A DNA stretch of 7,039 nucleotides. Origin: an uncultured Coriobacteriaceae bacterium (GTDB lineage: Bacteria > Actinomycetota > Coriobacteriia > Coriobacteriales > Eggerthellaceae). The notes below the pieces were generated by a model. That model was not told the origin of the DNA. It saw nothing but the letters and a program-made list of their open reading frames with translations, and did not search any database. The DNA lies in the NCBI GenBank assembly GCA_902767025.1, contig CACXFZ010000185.1:1-7039 (forward strand), read 5' to 3'. Numbering within the stretch: the stretch's first letter is position 1; every line of letters starts with the position of its first letter. Made by a program: the position numbers and the translations under genes. Shown here piece after piece: positions 6,021 through 7,039 of this stretch.

Positions 6021-6218
6021 GTATTGGGTTTTTTCGGGGTTCGTGGCAAGAAAACGAGTTTTTGTTATTCAGGGACGGGGTTGGAATAATCCAAAAGAAC
6101 ACAAAACGTAACATTACATATGCAAGTGCATACATAAAGTCACATTTGGCGTCGCTGTAGGTATCCAAGGATGACAAAAACTCGTTTTCTTGCCACGAAC
6201 TCGAATTTTTCTCAATAT
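6021..6218. repeat. Long inverted repeat in A+T-rich gap, MITE-like or IS remnant
   Basis: The gap between the terminator and the acyl-CoA ligase stop (about 240 bp) holds no credible gene but a striking inverted repeat. Arms 6039-6065 and 6174-6200 are perfect complements over 27 bp, separated by 108 bp. Similarity continues inward with mismatches to 6075 and 6164. It also continues outward: TATTG (6022-6026) and CAATA (6213-6217) sit exactly 12 bp outside each arm, and CCAGC (6008-6012) and GCTGG (6223-6227) lie further out with a 4-bp length difference. Each arm contains the small dyad AAAAC-NN-GTTTT. Near the centre is a second palindrome, TATGCA-AG-TGCATA (6119-6132). By hand count 6041-6180 is about 39% G+C, far below the neighbouring genes. 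No transposase or flanking target duplication is visible. A mobile-element remnant, an invertible segment or a bidirectional terminator are all possible readings. Confidence 0.75.
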
Positions 6219-6244
6219 CGGGGCTGGCCGATTGCGGCGCGTTG

Positions 6245-7039
6245 CTATTCGCGCGTCTCCTGCTCGACCAGGTCGGCAGCGCCGTAGCGCTCGCGCAGCA
6301 GAGGCTTTTCGATCTTGCCGGTTGCATTGCGCGGGATGGGCGCGAAGATCCACTTGCGCGGACGCTTGTAGCGCGGCAGGTTGGTGCAGAACTCGTCCAT
6401 CTGCTCTTCGGTGCGTTCGTGACCCGGCTTGAACTCCACGATGGCGCAGGTGGTCTCGCCCAGCCTCTTGTCGGGGATGCCGATGACGGCTGCGTCCTTG
6501 ACGTCGTCGTTCGAGCGCAGGAAGTCCTCGATCTGCACGGGGTAGATGTTCTCGCCACCCATGATGATGACGTCTTTCTTGCGGTCGACCAGCCAGATGA
6601 AGCCGTCTTCATCGACTTCGGCCATGTCGCCGGTGAGCAGCCAGCCGTCGCGCAGCACCTCGTCGGTCGCCTCGGGGTTCTTGTAGTAGCACTCCATCAC
6701 GCCGCCGTCGCCTTTCAGGCACAGCTCGCCCACCTGGCCGCTGCCGGGTTGGACCACGGTGCCGTCTTCGGCGCGCACTTCGGCCTCCCAGCCGAAACCC
6801 GCCTTGCCGATGGCACCCACATGGTCGATGTTTTCCACACCCAGGTGCACGCTGCCCGGCCCGATGCCTTCCGACAGGCCGTAGTTCGTGTCGTACTGGT
6901 GGTTGGGGAAGCGGCTCTTCCAGCGCTTGATCAGGCTGGGGGGCACCGGCTGCGCGCCGATGTGCATCAGACGCCAGCGGCTCAGGTCGTACTCGCTCAG
7001 GTCGATCTCGCCGGAGTCGATCTTGTCCAGGATATCCTG
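6245..7039 (-). CDS. AMP-forming acyl-CoA ligase (class I adenylate-forming enzyme), C-terminal part
   Basis: The stop codon is at 6245-6247 and the frame stays open to the right edge, so 264 C-terminal residues are visible and the N-terminal half, including the P-loop-like motif, lies outside. The enzyme activates a carboxylic acid as its acyl-AMP and transfers it to CoA. Visible motifs, numbered from the edge, are YDTNYGLSEG (49-58; the YGxTE-type aromatic/acid motif with Ser in place of Thr), GELCLKG (104-110), TGDMAEVDEDGF (136-147; ribose-binding Asp138), DRKKDVIIMGGENIYPVQIE (152-171; hinge region and A8 loop) and PRNATGKIEKPLL (236-248) with the catalytic Lys242. All are intact, so it is not visibly a pseudogene. 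The wording resembles medium/long-chain or CaiC-like CoA ligases; substrate is unknown. It is convergent with the alcohol dehydrogenase gene, and a pathway link between the two is only conjecture. Its own transcript may end within the inverted-repeat region downstream. Confidence 0.92.
   Translation of the reverse strand, partial: QDILDKIDSGEIDLSEYDLSRWRLMHIGAQPVPPSLIKRWKSRFPNHQYDTNYGLSEGIGPGSVHLGVENIDHVGAIGKAGFGWEAEVRAEDGTVVQPGSGQVGELCLKGDGGVMECYYKNPEATDEVLRDGWLLTGDMAEVDEDGFIWLVDRKKDVIIMGGENIYPVQIEDFLRSNDDVKDAAVIGIPDKRLGETTCAIVEFKPGHERTEEQMDEFCTNLPRYKRPRKWIFAPIPRNATGKIEKPLLRERYGAADLVEQETRE

Noticed and set aside
6001..6612. A 203-codon minus-strand frame spanning the end of the acyl-CoA ligase and the inverted repeat
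   Set aside because: It starts out of frame inside the ligase gene, is Ser/Arg-rich there, and has no recognisable domain after leaving it.

Overview
The window is G+C-rich, with coding stretches well above 60% G+C. It is densely packed with bacterial genes that have clear Shine-Dalgarno sites. Gene content points to an anaerobic, amino-acid-using high-G+C Gram-positive: a ferredoxin-like Fe-S protein, a lipoprotein-anchored amino-acid ABC transporter, a butanol-dehydrogenase-type alcohol dehydrogenase and an acyl-CoA ligase. My best guess is a coriobacterium of the Eggerthellaceae type. That placement is inference from composition and gene style; no rRNA or marker gene is present.

Layout, left to right. 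(1) The last 56 codons of endonuclease IV (nfo, +). (2) A 245-residue two-cluster ferredoxin-like protein with a Cys-rich C-terminal half (+). (3) Convergent to it, a complete four-gene polar amino-acid ABC importer on the minus strand. Its transcription order is binding lipoprotein (4357-3362), permease 1 (3274-2615), permease 2 (2618-1785) and ATPase (1773-1012). (4) A 291-bp divergent promoter region (4358-4648). (5) An iron-dependent alcohol dehydrogenase (+, 4649-5875) closed by a strong intrinsic terminator. (6) An A+T-rich gap of about 240 bp holding a long inverted repeat. (7) The C-terminal 264 residues of an AMP-forming acyl-CoA ligase (-) that runs off the right edge.

The transporter works as a unit. 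The lipoprotein captures the amino acid outside the membrane, the permease pair forms the channel, and the GlnQ-type ATPase drives uptake. Between the lipoprotein gene and the first permease gene lies a terminator-like hairpin with a T-rich tail, preceded by a perfect TATAAT next to the lipoprotein stop codon. This layout would let the binding protein be made in excess of the membrane parts and might allow separate control of them.

Most of the window is ordinary metabolism and transport. The signal least explained by genes is the inverted repeat around 6021-6218: 27-bp perfect arms with symmetric imperfect extensions, in a stretch near 39-44% G+C. It looks like a MITE or insertion-sequence remnant, or less probably an invertible segment. 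I see no defence system, CRISPR array, tRNA, rRNA or intact transposase.
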